From Pseudoflavonifractor sp. An44 (lineage in GTDB: Bacteria; Bacillota; Clostridia; Oscillospirales; Oscillospiraceae), in assembly GCF_002161675.1 (NCBI RefSeq), contig NZ_NFIH01000005.1, forward strand, positions 62,001-126,000: a stretch of DNA of 64,000 nt. The letters run 5' to 3'. The position numbers and the translations under genes are program-made. The notes under the pieces were generated by a model that saw only the letters and a program-made list of their open reading frames with translations, did not search any database and was not told where the DNA came from. Of this stretch, positions 17,046-24,416 are shown one piece after another; position 1 is the first letter of the stretch; each line of letters opens with the position of its first letter.

Positions 17046-17076
17046 GCGGCGTCCGGCTCACCTGGCCGGACGCCGC
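17046..17076 (+). terminator. uraA terminator
   Basis: An 11-bp perfect GC-rich hairpin (17046-17056 with 17066-17076) followed by TGTATTTT. Confidence 0.75.
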
Positions 17077-17110
17077 TGTATTTTGCAGCAAAAATTTTTC
17101 GGGGAAGTCT

Positions 17111-17139
17111 TGTAAGATTTCCCCCACTCCCCAGTCTTA
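17111..17139 (+). promoter_or_regulatory. Candidate ECF-sigma autoregulated promoter
   Basis: TGTAAG at 17111-17116 and GTCTTA at 17134-17139, 17 bases apart, immediately before the sigma gene. This TGTAAx / GTCxxA form resembles some ECF promoters, and no sigma-A promoter is obvious. An imperfect inverted repeat (17101-17124) overlaps the -35 region. Confidence 0.35.
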
Positions 17140-17160
17140 TGGGTGGAAGGAGGTGGTGGC

Positions 17161-17658
17161 GTGACCGAGTTTGAAGAGATCTACCGGACCTACTTTAATG
17201 ACGTTTACCGGTATCTGCTGCGCCTGTCCGGGGACCAACATGTGGCGGAGGAGCTCACCAGCCAGACCTTTTTTAAGGCTATGCAGGGCATCCAAACCTT
17301 CCGGGGCGACTGCGAGGTGCGGGTGTGGCTGTGTCAGATCGGGAAAAACTGCTACCTGACCTATGTGAAAGGGCAAACCCGTACCCAACCGCTGGACGAG
17401 GCCCAGCTGTTGGAACTGCCGGAGGAGGGAGACTCCCCGGAACAGCTGTGTGAGCGGCGGGACCAGGCCATGCGTATCCGCAAGGTACTCCACCAGCTGC
17501 CGGAGCCCTACAAAGAGGTGTTTCTGTGGCGGGTGTTTGCCGAGTTGAGCTTCAAGGAGATTGGCCAGATGTTCGGAAAGACCCACAATTGGGCCTGTGT
17601 CACCTATCACCGGGCCAAAGCCATGGTCAGACAACGATTGGAGGAGAACGAGACATGA
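17161..17658 (+). CDS. ECF-type RNA polymerase sigma factor
   Basis: 165 residues with sigma region 2 (FEEIYRTYFNDVYRYLLRLSG and EELTSQTFFKAMQ) and region 4 (LHQLPEPYKEVFLWRVFAELSFKEIGQMFGKT, then VTYHRAKAMVRQRL). Region 3 is absent, as in ECF factors. The start is GTG 17161 after GGAAGGAGG. It overlaps the next gene by four bases (ATGA), and that gene encodes a zinc-finger anti-sigma protein, so the pair forms a membrane-signal switch. The signal is unknown. Confidence 0.9.
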   Translation: MTEFEEIYRTYFNDVYRYLLRLSGDQHVAEELTSQTFFKAMQGIQTFRGDCEVRVWLCQIGKNCYLTYVKGQTRTQPLDEAQLLELPEEGDSPEQLCERRDQAMRIRKVLHQLPEPYKEVFLWRVFAELSFKEIGQMFGKTHNWACVTYHRAKAMVRQRLEENET

Positions 17659-18566
17659 AACAGGAATGCAGCATTGTCCGAGACCTGCTTCCCCTGTATG
17701 TGGAGGATATGGTCAGCCCAGAGACGGCGGAGTTTGTGGGGGAGCATTTGAAAAGCTGCGAGACGTGCCAGGCGGAGGTCCAGAGCCTGCGCCAGCCCCC
17801 GGACGTAACCCCGCCCGCCCAGGAAGAGCACCCAGAGGCCCCGCTGCGGCGACTCCAACGGAAACTGCTGCTCAAGCGGATACAGTCTGCCCTGTTGGCG
17901 GGTGGATTTGTGCTGGTGGTACTCTTGTCCGCCTTTGCCATCCTCTCTGCGCCTCGCTATTTCCCCTACACGGCCCAGTTGTTGGAGGTGACAGAGCAGG
18001 CAGACGGCAGCCTCACCATCACCTTTGACCAGGCGGTGACCCAGTGTCAGGTGGAGAACCTGGGCACCCAGGAGCCGGACAACCAGAGCGAGAGCTATTC
18101 TGTTCAGGCGTGGACTTCTCCCTGGGACCAGTGGTTTTCCCGTTCCGGGAGCCGCACCCTTACCATTGCCCCCCACACCGACCGCCCGGTGTTGGTGTAC
18201 TACGCCCAGAACAACGGCCAGGGGGATGTATTGGTGTATGGGGAACACCCGGCTGGAGGGATGGAGACCCTGCCCCGGCTGGTGCTGGGCTACTATCTGG
18301 TCCTGGCGGCGGGGGTGTTTGTGGTGCTCCTGGTGGTGTGGTGCGCAGCGAAGAAGAAGCCCAAGGTCCGGCAATGGGTGGGGCGGGCCCTGCTGTTGCC
18401 TCCCGCCTATGGGGTGGGACATCTCATTGTGCTGGGCTTTAGAACAGTGTCCTATTGCGCCACCCGGGACTTCATCCTCATTGTAGCCATCGGGGCGCTG
18501 GTGTACTGCCTGGTCCTGCTGGCGGCCAGCCTCTACCGCCTGTGGAGGGAGTTGAGACCAAATTGA
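17655..18566 (+). CDS. Zinc-finger membrane anti-sigma factor
   Basis: 303 residues. The N-terminus (CSIVRDLLPLYVEDMVSPETAEFVGEHLKSCETCQ) contains the H-x3-C-x2-C zinc anti-sigma motif. A transmembrane helix (about 80-105), an extracellular domain of about 120 residues, and three C-terminal membrane segments follow. It should hold the preceding sigma factor at the membrane until an envelope signal releases it. The multi-pass C-terminus is longer than in classical RsiW proteins. Translation is coupled to the sigma gene. Confidence 0.85.
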   Translation: MKQECSIVRDLLPLYVEDMVSPETAEFVGEHLKSCETCQAEVQSLRQPPDVTPPAQEEHPEAPLRRLQRKLLLKRIQSALLAGGFVLVVLLSAFAILSAPRYFPYTAQLLEVTEQADGSLTITFDQAVTQCQVENLGTQEPDNQSESYSVQAWTSPWDQWFSRSGSRTLTIAPHTDRPVLVYYAQNNGQGDVLVYGEHPAGGMETLPRLVLGYYLVLAAGVFVVLLVVWCAAKKKPKVRQWVGRALLLPPAYGVGHLIVLGFRTVSYCATRDFILIVAIGALVYCLVLLAASLYRLWRELRPN

Positions 18567-18590
18567 GGGGAAGTGGGGAATTTCTCATGG

Positions 18591-18619
18591 TTGACAAAAT
18601 TCTATCCTTTTAGTATGAT
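18591..18619 (+). promoter_or_regulatory. Promoter of the lysA-like gene
   Basis: TTGACA 18591-18596, 17 bases, TATGAT 18614-18619. The leader of about 60 bases is too short for a lysine riboswitch. Confidence 0.85.
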
Positions 18620-18684
18620 AAAGCGTGATATATCTGCGGTCTCGTTCAAAGGGGAGCGTCAGCCGCATCAAAGGAGAGAAAACC

Positions 18685-19941
18685 ATGAAGAAACCGTTCC
18701 TCACCCTGGCTCAGGCCAAGGAGATTCGTGAGACCTATCCCACCCCGTTCCACATCTACGACCAGGCGGGGATTGAAGACAATGCCAAGAAGCTGTACCA
18801 GGCTTTCTCCTGGAATCCCGGCTTTAAGGAATATTTCGCCGTGAAAGCCACCCCCACCCCCGGCATTTTGAAGCTGCTCCACGCCCAGGGCTGTGGCGTG
18901 GACTGCTCCTCCCTCACCGAGCTGATGATGGCAGAGCGCTGTGGATTTACCGGCCATGAGATCATGTTCTCCTCCAACGAGACCCCCGCCGAGGAGTTCC
19001 GCTACGCCCACAAGCTGGGGGCCATCATCAACCTGGACGACCTGACCCACGTGGACTTCCTCTATGACACCCTGGGCTGTGTCCCTGAGACCATCTCCTG
19101 CCGCTACAATCCCGGCGGCACCTTCACCTTGGGGGAGAGCAAGGAGGGCTTCCAGGTCATGGACAAGCCGGGGGACGCCAAGTACGGCATGACCAAGGAG
19201 CAGATGAAGCAGGCGTTCACCCGCCTGAAGGAGCTGGGAGCCAAGAACTTCGGCATCCACGCTTTCCTGGCCTCCAACACCCTGTCCAACGACTACTATC
19301 CCGCTCTGGCCCGGGTGCTCTTCGAGCTGGCCGTGGAGCTGCAGCGGGACACCGGGTGCCACATCACCTTCCTCAACCTGTCCGGCGGCGTAGGCGTGCC
19401 CTATCGCCCGGAGCAGCCCGCCAACGACATCGCCATCATCGGCGAGGGGGTACGGAAAGCCTACGAGGAGATCTTGGTGGCTGCTGGTATGGGGGATATC
19501 TCCCTTTGCACCGAGCTGGGCCGCTTCATGCTGGCCCCCTATGGACACCTGGTCACCACCGCCGTCCACGAAAAGCACATCTACAAGGAGTACATCGGGG
19601 TAGACGCCTGCGCTGCCAACCTGATGCGCCCTGCCATCTACGGTGCCTACCATCACATCACCGTGCTGGGCAAGGAGGACGCCCCCTGTGACCACGTCTA
19701 CGACGTGGTGGGCTCCCTGTGTGAAAACAGCGATAAGTTTGCCATTGACCGCGCTCTGCCCCAGATCGACAAGGGTGACATTCTGGTCATCCACGACACC
19801 GGGGCCCACGGCTTTGCCATGGGCTACCAGTACAACGGCAAGCTGCGCTCGGCGGAGCTGCTTTTGAAGCGGGACGGCTCGGTGGAGCTGATGCGCCGGG
19901 CGGAGACCCCCGACGACTACTTTGCAACTCTCGTTTGGTAA
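18685..19941 (+). CDS. lysA: Diaminopimelate decarboxylase-like PLP enzyme
   Basis: 418-residue fold-type III PLP decarboxylase of the alanine-racemase-fold/LysA group. The PLP lysine lies in EYFAVKATPTP (about residue 54), the phosphate-binding glycines in LNLSGGVGVPY, and the active-site Cys region reads GSLCENSDKF, where many LysA proteins have CESGD. Decarboxylation of meso-diaminopimelate to lysine is the likely reaction; an ornithine or related substrate cannot be excluded because of this variant motif. ATG 18685 follows AAAGGAGAG. It is transcribed alone from a strong promoter and closed by a terminator. Confidence 0.85.
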   Translation: MKKPFLTLAQAKEIRETYPTPFHIYDQAGIEDNAKKLYQAFSWNPGFKEYFAVKATPTPGILKLLHAQGCGVDCSSLTELMMAERCGFTGHEIMFSSNETPAEEFRYAHKLGAIINLDDLTHVDFLYDTLGCVPETISCRYNPGGTFTLGESKEGFQVMDKPGDAKYGMTKEQMKQAFTRLKELGAKNFGIHAFLASNTLSNDYYPALARVLFELAVELQRDTGCHITFLNLSGGVGVPYRPEQPANDIAIIGEGVRKAYEEILVAAGMGDISLCTELGRFMLAPYGHLVTTAVHEKHIYKEYIGVDACAANLMRPAIYGAYHHITVLGKEDAPCDHVYDVVGSLCENSDKFAIDRALPQIDKGDILVIHDTGAHGFAMGYQYNGKLRSAELLLKRDGSVELMRRAETPDDYFATLVW

Positions 19942-19945
19942 CAAG

Positions 19946-19984
19946 AAAACTTCCCGTCCGGCACCGCCGGGCGGGAAGTTTTTA
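19946..19984. terminator. Bidirectional terminator between lysA and TVP38 gene
   Basis: Arms 19946-19956 and 19972-19982 pair perfectly (11 bp), with an inner 5-bp GC extension, an A-run before and a T-run after. It lies between convergent genes. Confidence 0.85.
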
Positions 19985-20665
19985 GTCTTTGTTCATGCGC
20001 TGTAAAATGGCTTGTTCCACCTTGTCCCCGTATCGCATGGCCACGAGAAACACCGCCAGCCCCACCAGACCAATGAGGACCATGGCCCAGGGTGGAATGG
20101 AGAGGGCGGAGCCACCCACGCCGCAGGCCACCAGCAGGCCCCAGGGCCGGGCCACCAGGCAGAGGATGAGAAAGCGTTTCAGGCTCAGGTCGGTGAACCC
20201 CGCCAGAATGCACAGCAGGTCGTCGGGGAAGAAGGGAAAGAGGAAGGCCAGAAAGAGGAAGACATCTCGCTTGCGCTGGATGACATCCAAATACTTGTCC
20301 GACACCTTCTCACTGACAAACTGGTGGACAAACTTGTGGCCCAGCACCCGGGCCAGGAGAAAGACGATGACAGAGCCCAGCACCACCGCCCCCCAGGTGA
20401 GGAGAAAGGCGGGCCAGAATCCAAACATCACAGCCCCCACCAGGGCGGTGATGTTGCTGGGGATGGGGGCGACGATCACCGAAATGAGCTGAATGAGAAA
20501 GTACATCAGGTGGGACCAGGGAGAGAACTGGGCGATATAGGCCTCCATGGCCGACCTGGAGTGGAGGGTCTGGAAAAAGCCAGTGGCGTACAGGGCGTAG
20601 ACGCAGCCGCCCAGCAAGGCTATGGTGACAAGCCACAACAGGGCCTGTTTGATACGTGGGTTCAC
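19982..20665 (-). CDS. TVP38/TMEM64 (VTT domain) membrane protein
   Basis: 227 residues with about six hydrophobic segments. The VTT/SNARE-associated signature is seen in IVAPIPSNITALVGAVMFGFWPAF, and the FPFFPDDLLCILAG segment is typical of TVP38 proteins. The family is related to DedA flippases and may move lipids; the substrate here is unknown. The start is GTG 20665, eight bases after AGGAGGT. It lies downstream of copA but is separated from it by a hairpin, so it is probably expressed separately. Confidence 0.85.
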   Translation of the reverse strand: MNPRIKQALLWLVTIALLGGCVYALYATGFFQTLHSRSAMEAYIAQFSPWSHLMYFLIQLISVIVAPIPSNITALVGAVMFGFWPAFLLTWGAVVLGSVIVFLLARVLGHKFVHQFVSEKVSDKYLDVIQRKRDVFLFLAFLFPFFPDDLLCILAGFTDLSLKRFLILCLVARPWGLLVACGVGGSALSIPPWAMVLIGLVGLAVFLVAMRYGDKVEQAILQRMNKD

Positions 20666-20768
20666 AACTTCCCACCTCCTGGGAAAAGATAGGAATATTG
20701 TAGCAGATTGTGTCGGAAATAAAAAGGTGTCAAACCGTTAGGATTTTATCAAGAAAGAGTTAAGATAG

Positions 20769-20802
20769 GAGAAGAGCCGCCCACACAGGGGCGGCTCTTC
20801 TC
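20769..20802 (-). terminator. Terminator-like hairpin after copA
   Basis: A 13-14 bp GC-rich hairpin (20769-20782 with 20789-20802) just after the copA stop. The T-run on the minus strand is poor (TCCTATCTTAACTCTTT). Confidence 0.55.
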
Positions 20803-20814
20803 GGTGTTGTGAGG

Positions 20815-21015
20815 TCAGTCGATGGCGGTGACCTGATATCCGGCCCCCTCCACGGCGGCCTTGAGGGTGTCAGCGGACACGTCTCCGGTGACGGTGGCGG
20901 TGCCGCTGGCCAGATCCACCTGGGCGGACACGCCGGGGATGGCGTTTAGAGCCTGGGTGACGTGGTTGACGCAGTGGGGGCACATCATGCCCTGGATGTG
21001 GATGGTTTGAGTCAT
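20815..21015 (-). CDS. copZ: CopZ-like metallochaperone from an internal copA start (candidate)
   Basis: Within copA and in the same frame, ATG 21015 is preceded by AAAGGAG about 11 bases upstream. It would give a 66-residue protein with the GMMCPHC metal site and the length of a free CopZ. The copA frame is continuous through it, so both a fused domain and a free chaperone could be made. In E. coli a free CopZ-like protein comes from copA by frameshifting; here an internal start is proposed. Evidence is sequence only, and the ribosome site spacing is on the long side. Confidence 0.45.
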   Translation of the reverse strand: MTQTIHIQGMMCPHCVNHVTQALNAIPGVSAQVDLASGTATVTGDVSADTLKAAVEGAGYQVTAID

Positions 21016-23325
21016 GGTAGGTTCTTCTCCTTTCAATTCACAGCAGGTGTTCTTGCACACCGCTGGGGTATTCGATTTGGTGGGGCGGAAGCGGCGCAGC
21101 CGCAGGGCGTTGGTGACCACGCACACCGAGCTCAGGCTCATGGCGGCAGAGGCCAGCATGGGGGAGAGCTGGAGGTGGAACAGGGGATAGAATACCCCGG
21201 CGGCCACAGGGATGCAGATGGCGTTGTAGCAGAAGGCCCAGAACAGGTTTTCCTTGATGTTGCGCAGGGTGGCCCGGGACAGCCGCACGGCGGTGACGGC
21301 GTCCAGCAGGTCGCTCTTCATCAGTACCAGGTCGGCGGAGTCCAGGGCAATGTCTGAGCCTGCCCCAATGGCAATGCCCACCTCTGCCCGGGCCAGAGCG
21401 GGGGCGTCGTTGATGCCGTCTCCCACCATGGCTACCTGATGGCCATGGGCTTGCAGCTGGGCGATGTGGCCCTCTTTTTCTGTGGGCAGTACCTGGGCGA
21501 TGACCTGAGACACGCCCACCTCCTGGGCGATGGCCTGAGCGGTGGCAGGGTGGTCTCCGGTGAGCATCACAACCTCCAGTCCCAGCTTGTGCAGTTCCGC
21601 CACGGCCTGGGCGCTGGTGGGCTTCACGGTGTCTGCCACCCCAATGACACCTACCAGGGTGGTGCCCTGGGCGAAGTACAGGGGAGTGTGGCCCTTTTCT
21701 GTGAGGGCCTGGGTGCGCTGGGCCACGGAAGACAGGTCTACCCCTGCCTCTTCCATCATGGCCTGGTTGCCTGCCAGGAAGGGGAGCCCCTGAAGGGTTC
21801 CGGTCACGCCCTTGCCGTGGACGGCCTGGAAGTCCGCCACCTCCTGGAGAGGCAGATTTTGAGCCTGGGTGTGGGCCACAATGGCCTGGCCCAGAGGGTG
21901 CTGGGAGGGGTGCTCCAGGCTGGCGGCGATGGTGAGCAACTGCTGTTGGGACAGTTGGCCCACCGGGTACACATCCGTCACCTGGGGCTTGCCCTGGGTG
22001 ATGGTGCCCGTCTTGTCCAGTACGATGCAGGACACCTTGCCCAGCTGCTCCAGGGCCTGGGCGGACTTGATGAGAATGCCGTTCTGAGCCCCCACTCCGG
22101 TGCCCACCATAATGGCCACAGGGGTGGCCAGCCCCAGGGCACAGGGACAGGAGATGACCAGCACCGCCACGGCAGAGGTGAGGGCCTGGGCTACGGTGTG
22201 GCCACTCACCAGCCAAACCAGGGCGGTGACCAGGGCAATGCCCATGACCACGGGGACGAAGATACCCGCCACCCGGTCGGCCAGCCGGGAGATGGGGGCC
22301 TTGGAGGAGGCGGCCTCCTCCACCAGGGCGATCATCTGGGACAGGGTGGTGTCCTGGCCCACCTGGGTGGCCCGGACGGTGAGCACGCCGGCGCCGTTGA
22401 GACAGCCTGACATGACCCGGTCTCCCTCTCCTTTGTCTACTGGGATGGACTCTCCGGTGAGGGGGGACTCGTCTACGCTGGACACCCCAGACACCACCAC
22501 CCCGTCCACGGGGAGGGAGGAGCCGGGGCGGATGAGGAGCAGGTCCCCCACCTGTACCTCCTGGGTGGGGATGGTCACCTCTTGGCCGTCCCGCAGTACG
22601 GTGGCGGTCTTGGGGCTCAAGTCCATGAGTCGGGCGATGGCCTGGCCCGTCTTGCCCTTGGAGCGGGCCTCCAGGAACTTGCCCAGGGTGATGAGGGTGA
22701 CAATCATGGCCGCCGACTCAAAGTACAAGTCCATGGCGTACCGCTCCACCAGGGCGGTGTCCCCGTGGCCCAGCCCCCAGCCGATGGCGTACAGGGCCAC
22801 AATGCCGTAGAGCATAGCGGCGGAAGAGCCCACGGCGATGAGGGAGTCCATATTGGGGGCCCGATGCCAGAGGGAGCGGAAGCCATTTATAAAATAGGCC
22901 CGGTTGATGATCAGCGGGGGCAGGGTGAGCAAGAAGAGGGTGAGGGCGTATACCATGGCGTTTTGGGTGCCGTGGAAGAAGTGGGGAATGGGCCAGCCCA
23001 TCATGTGGCCCATGGACAGGTAGAACAGGGGGAGGAGGAAGACCAGGGAGGAGACAAAGCGCACCTTCAAGGACTTCTGGGCATCGGACACGGGAGCGGG
23101 AGTGGGGGCGGCTGTTTCCCCCATCACCGTGGCCCCGTACCCGGCCTTGGCCACCGCCTCGCAAATCTGCTGGGAGGTCAGGGGCTCATTGTAAGTTACC
23201 GACATGGAGTTGCCCAGCAGGTTCACCTGCACCTCCTGGACGCCTGCCAGACCCTTCACTGCCTTTTCTACATGGGCGGAACAGGCGGCGCAGGTCATGC
23301 CGGTGACGAAAAACTTCTGTTTCAT
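20815..23325 (-). CDS. copA: Copper-exporting P1B-type ATPase with C-terminal CopZ-like domain
   Basis: 836 residues. The N-terminal metal-binding domain (GMTCAACS) is followed by the membrane domain with the CPC motif (ISCPCALGLATP, about residue 391), the phosphorylated Asp in DKTGTITQG (about 435) and the hinge GDGINDAPALA. Two last helices follow. A second heavy-metal domain (MTQTIHIQGMMCPHCVNHV) is then fused at the C-terminus through a Cys-containing linker, an unusual position. It exports Cu(I). ATG 23325 follows AAAGGAGG. It is the second gene of the csoR-copA operon and so is probably induced by copper. Confidence 0.95.
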   Translation of the reverse strand: MKQKFFVTGMTCAACSAHVEKAVKGLAGVQEVQVNLLGNSMSVTYNEPLTSQQICEAVAKAGYGATVMGETAAPTPAPVSDAQKSLKVRFVSSLVFLLPLFYLSMGHMMGWPIPHFFHGTQNAMVYALTLFLLTLPPLIINRAYFINGFRSLWHRAPNMDSLIAVGSSAAMLYGIVALYAIGWGLGHGDTALVERYAMDLYFESAAMIVTLITLGKFLEARSKGKTGQAIARLMDLSPKTATVLRDGQEVTIPTQEVQVGDLLLIRPGSSLPVDGVVVSGVSSVDESPLTGESIPVDKGEGDRVMSGCLNGAGVLTVRATQVGQDTTLSQMIALVEEAASSKAPISRLADRVAGIFVPVVMGIALVTALVWLVSGHTVAQALTSAVAVLVISCPCALGLATPVAIMVGTGVGAQNGILIKSAQALEQLGKVSCIVLDKTGTITQGKPQVTDVYPVGQLSQQQLLTIAASLEHPSQHPLGQAIVAHTQAQNLPLQEVADFQAVHGKGVTGTLQGLPFLAGNQAMMEEAGVDLSSVAQRTQALTEKGHTPLYFAQGTTLVGVIGVADTVKPTSAQAVAELHKLGLEVVMLTGDHPATAQAIAQEVGVSQVIAQVLPTEKEGHIAQLQAHGHQVAMVGDGINDAPALARAEVGIAIGAGSDIALDSADLVLMKSDLLDAVTAVRLSRATLRNIKENLFWAFCYNAICIPVAAGVFYPLFHLQLSPMLASAAMSLSSVCVVTNALRLRRFRPTKSNTPAVCKNTCCELKGEEPTMTQTIHIQGMMCPHCVNHVTQALNAIPGVSAQVDLASGTATVTGDVSADTLKAAVEGAGYQVTAID

Positions 23326-23338
23326 GGCGGGGCCTCCT

Positions 23339-23599
23339 TTACAGCAGCTTGCCCAGGGCGGCCACCAGCTCGTCCACCTTTTGGGCTCGCTCCTGGGGGG
23401 TGTCCGCCTGCTCCACACAGTGTTTCAGGTGGGCGGTGAGCACCTCCTTGTTGGCCCGGCGCACCAGGGCATCCACCGCCAACAGCTGTTGGGAGATGTC
23501 CATGCAGTAGCGGTCCTCTTCAATCATGGTTAAAATTCCGTCCAATTGTCCTCGGGCGGTTTTCAATAGGCGAGTCACGGTTTTGGCATCGGCCATCAT
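23339..23599 (-). CDS. csoR: Copper-sensing repressor CsoR
   Basis: 86 residues, all-helical CsoR/RcnR family. Cu(I) ligands are visible: Cys in DRYCMDI and His/Cys in HLKHC (H-x3-C). With copper bound, CsoR leaves its operator. ATG 23599 follows AAGGAGG by seven bases. It heads the operon with copA 13 bases downstream, and a classic CsoR operator lies in its own promoter, so the circuit is self-contained. Confidence 0.95.
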   Translation of the reverse strand: MMADAKTVTRLLKTARGQLDGILTMIEEDRYCMDISQQLLAVDALVRRANKEVLTAHLKHCVEQADTPQERAQKVDELVAALGKLL

Positions 23600-23627
23600 G
23601 ACGCATCCCTCCTTGTGTTGGAATAAC

Positions 23628-23677
23628 ACCCCCCTGGGGGGTAGAGTTATCCTAGCACAAAAGTAGGAGAAAGTCAA
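23628..23677 (-). promoter_or_regulatory. csoR promoter and CsoR operator
   Basis: On the minus strand TTGACT (23677-23672), 17 bases, TAGGAT (23654-23649). Just downstream lies the pseudopalindrome ACCCCCC-T-GGGGGGT (23628-23642), the form of known CsoR operators, placed at the transcription start. Confidence 0.9.
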
Positions 23678-23678
23678 G

Positions 23679-23718
23679 AAAAAACGGCGCCGCATAAGGG
23701 GGGACCTTTGCGGCGCCG
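23679..23718 (-). terminator. Terminator of the thioesterase gene
   Basis: A perfect 10-bp GC hairpin (23685-23694 with 23709-23718) followed on the minus strand by six T. It ends just before the csoR promoter. Confidence 0.85.
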
Positions 23719-23725
23719 CGTGGGG

Positions 23726-24118
23726 TTAGCCTTCCAACTTGCTCTGGGTCTTGGCCATAAACTTCTCTGCGTGGATGATGAAGCGCTCGTGGACGCCGGA
23801 GCCGATCTCGCCCCGCTCATCGTAGGCGTGGACCTCGAAGGTGACCTTGCGGCCCTCCACAGCGGTGACCACGCTCTCCGCCCACACCTTCATACCCACG
23901 GGGGTGGCGGAGGAGTGGGCGATGTTCAGGTGGGTGCCCACGGAGCTCTCACCGGGAGCCAGGCAGGGGATGAGGGAGTCCGAGGCGGCGTTTTCCATCA
24001 TGGCCACCATATAGGGGGTGGCAAAGACGGGCACCAGACCGGAGCCCACCGCAGTGGCGGTTTTCTCCGGGGTGACCACGGACTCAAAACGGCCCTTGAG
24101 GCCGACTTCAATGGACAT
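23726..24118 (-). CDS. Hot-dog fold thioesterase (FlK-like)
   Basis: 130 residues, the size of single-domain thioesterases related to fluoroacetyl-CoA thioesterase. Segments VFATPYMVAMMENAASDSL, GTHLNIAHSSATPVGMKVWAE and HERFIIHAEKF match that group's conserved positions. It hydrolyses an acyl-CoA; the natural substrate is unknown. ATG 24118 follows AAAGGAGG. It is a single-gene unit with its own promoter and terminator, upstream of the copper operon. Confidence 0.8.
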   Translation of the reverse strand: MSIEVGLKGRFESVVTPEKTATAVGSGLVPVFATPYMVAMMENAASDSLIPCLAPGESSVGTHLNIAHSSATPVGMKVWAESVVTAVEGRKVTFEVHAYDERGEIGSGVHERFIIHAEKFMAKTQSKLEG

Positions 24119-24148
24119 GGGGATTCCTCCTTTGTGTTGTCTGGACAC

Positions 24149-24177
24149 AGTGTACCCGAAATTTACTCTCTTGACAA
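24149..24177 (-). promoter_or_regulatory. Thioesterase promoter
   Basis: Minus strand TTGTCA (24177-24172), 17 bases, TACACT (24154-24149). Confidence 0.65.
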
Positions 24178-24227
24178 GAGAAAAGAGCGGCGCCAACGGA
24201 CGCCGCCCAAATCAAGAGCACTTTGCT

Positions 24228-24412
24228 TGGCTCGGGGCCTCGCAGAGTTCCGTCACCCGCAGGTGACGGAAAAATCTAAATTGCGTCATTTCCACGGACA
24301 TGTGCCGGGGAAATGACACTTCTCATGTGGGGTGGAATGACTTTTTCGTCAGACATCGAGTTCCACCCCACATGCAAGCCTCCTCCCATAGAAGTCCATG
24401 GACTTCTATGGG
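24228..24412 (-). repeat. Hairpin-array element, copy 1 (candidate structured RNA or palindromic repeat)
   Basis: Directly after potD on its strand lie four perfect stems in series. They are a 28-base palindrome (24412-24385), a 14-bp stem with a 23-base loop (24374-24324), a 9-bp stem with CATGTCC in its loop (24317-24285) and a 10-bp stem (24271-24248). Between them are GAGAAGTG (24324-24317), AGATTTT (24277-24271) and AACTCTGCGAGG (24249-24238). The same motifs, in the same order, occur at 58778-58982 with different but still paired stems. No coding frame is convincing. It fills most of the 298-base gap between potD and the thioesterase gene. Confidence 0.6.
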
Positions 24413-24416
24413 AAGC

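Noticed and set aside
18620-18684. Lysine riboswitch before the lysA-like gene
   Set aside because: The leader is only about 65 bases and lacks the aptamer's helices.
20815-23325. Sequencing error joining separate copA and copZ genes
   Set aside because: The frame is continuous and in phase through a plausible linker; a single-base error would not produce this, although a recent gene fusion remains likely.
24228-24412. CRISPR array
   Set aside because: The inverted repeats differ from one another and are not spaced direct repeats.
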